12,903 bases of DNA from Nitrospirota bacterium (lineage in GTDB: Bacteria; Nitrospirota; Thermodesulfovibrionia; Thermodesulfovibrionales; JdFR-85), in the NCBI GenBank assembly GCA_013151785.1, contig JAADHP010000017.1, positions 1 to 12,903 of the forward strand, in the 5' to 3' direction. The notes below the pieces were generated by a model that worked only from the letters and a program-made list of their open reading frames with translations, was not told the origin of the DNA and ran no database searches. How positions within the stretch are numbered: the first letter of the stretch is position 1; each line of letters opens with the position of its first letter. Of the stretch, positions 12,667-12,903 are shown in pieces. The translations under genes were made by a program, and so were the position numbers.

Positions 12667-12903
12667 GTGAGCCGTTGCCTTCCCATACTCATGTATCATC
12701 ATGTCAATCCTGTGGGAAATTTCATAAATGTAACTCCTGAGAGGTTTGAAGCGCAGATGCGGTATCTTTCTGTTCATGGATATAAGAGCCTGACAATAGA
12801 TGATCTTAAGAGGATGTCACCTGGACAGGACGGGATTTCTCAGCGGAGCGTCATGATAACCTTTGATGATGGCTGGCTTGACAACTGGCTCTATGCCTTT
12901 CCT
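12667..12903 (+). CDS. Polysaccharide deacetylase (NodB-like), N-terminal part (runs off the right edge)
   Basis: The first 79 codons are present. From the GTG at 12667, preceded by GGAG 7 nt upstream, the protein reads with PILMYHHV at residues 6-13 and SVMITFDDGW at 61-70, then LDNWLYAFP. The MYHHV strand and TFDDG motif (D67 and D68, catalytic base and metal ligand) are the first conserved blocks of carbohydrate esterase family 4, in the arrangement seen in xylanase/chitin-deacetylase-type and PgaB-like proteins. No signal peptide is seen at this start, unusual for an exported enzyme, although some members act on cytoplasmic or membrane substrates. It is in the operon with the M23 peptidase, so an envelope polysaccharide or peptidoglycan substrate is inferred. 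Confidence 0.88.
   Translation, partial: MSRCLPILMYHHVNPVGNFINVTPERFEAQMRYLSVHGYKSLTIDDLKRMSPGQDGISQRSVMITFDDGWLDNWLYAFP

Overview
The window is ordinary bacterial chromosome: densely packed housekeeping genes, short intergenic gaps and moderately low GC. The gene set suggests a Gram-negative-type, anaerobe-rich lineage such as Nitrospirota (Thermodesulfovibrio-like) or a deltaproteobacterial relative. Pointers are the type Ib DAHP synthase with an N-terminal regulatory domain, paired DUF507 genes, a class II PurE and an LytM-type M23 peptidase followed by a DUF167 gene. This placement is inference; no rRNA is present to settle it.

Left block, minus strand (1-4910): pheA (chorismate mutase/prephenate dehydratase/ACT), hisC, aroF and the first codons of tyrA form an aromatic amino acid operon reading leftward. 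AroF makes DAHP, PheA and TyrA split chorismate/prephenate toward Phe and Tyr, and the HisC-type aminotransferase probably supplies the final transamination. Upstream on the same strand is a phosphoglycerate kinase-family gene that lacks several normally invariant substrate and nucleotide residues.

Middle (4911-5750): a roughly 404-bp element with long imperfect terminal inverted repeats (4973-5376) and internal hairpins separates the pgk-like gene from yraN. It looks like a non-autonomous insertion (MITE-like) and encodes nothing I recognise.

Plus-strand block (5794-9430): a good sigma70-type promoter drives rpsF-ssb-rpsR, followed almost without gaps by two DUF507 genes and a membrane-anchored GAF-GAF-GGDEF diguanylate cyclase. 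The cyclase reading frame is open well upstream of its first usable start codon, so its N-terminus is uncertain.

Minus-strand purine block (9411-11041): purE and purC overlap by 8 nt. PurE carries class II signatures (direct AIR carboxylase), so PurK should not be needed. purC overlaps the end of the cyclase gene tail to tail by 20 bp. A leader of about 128 nt with two adjacent stems lies upstream of purE.

Right block, plus strand (11061-12903): from a promoter back-to-back with that of purE come an M23 (LytM-like) metallopeptidase with an apparent frameshift in its last codons, a DUF167/YggU gene and the start of a polysaccharide deacetylase, which together look like a cell-envelope operon. 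No tRNA, rRNA, CRISPR or intact transposase gene was seen. The best candidates for something unusual are the inverted-repeat element, the degenerate PGK, the M23 frameshift and the cyclase without a normal start.
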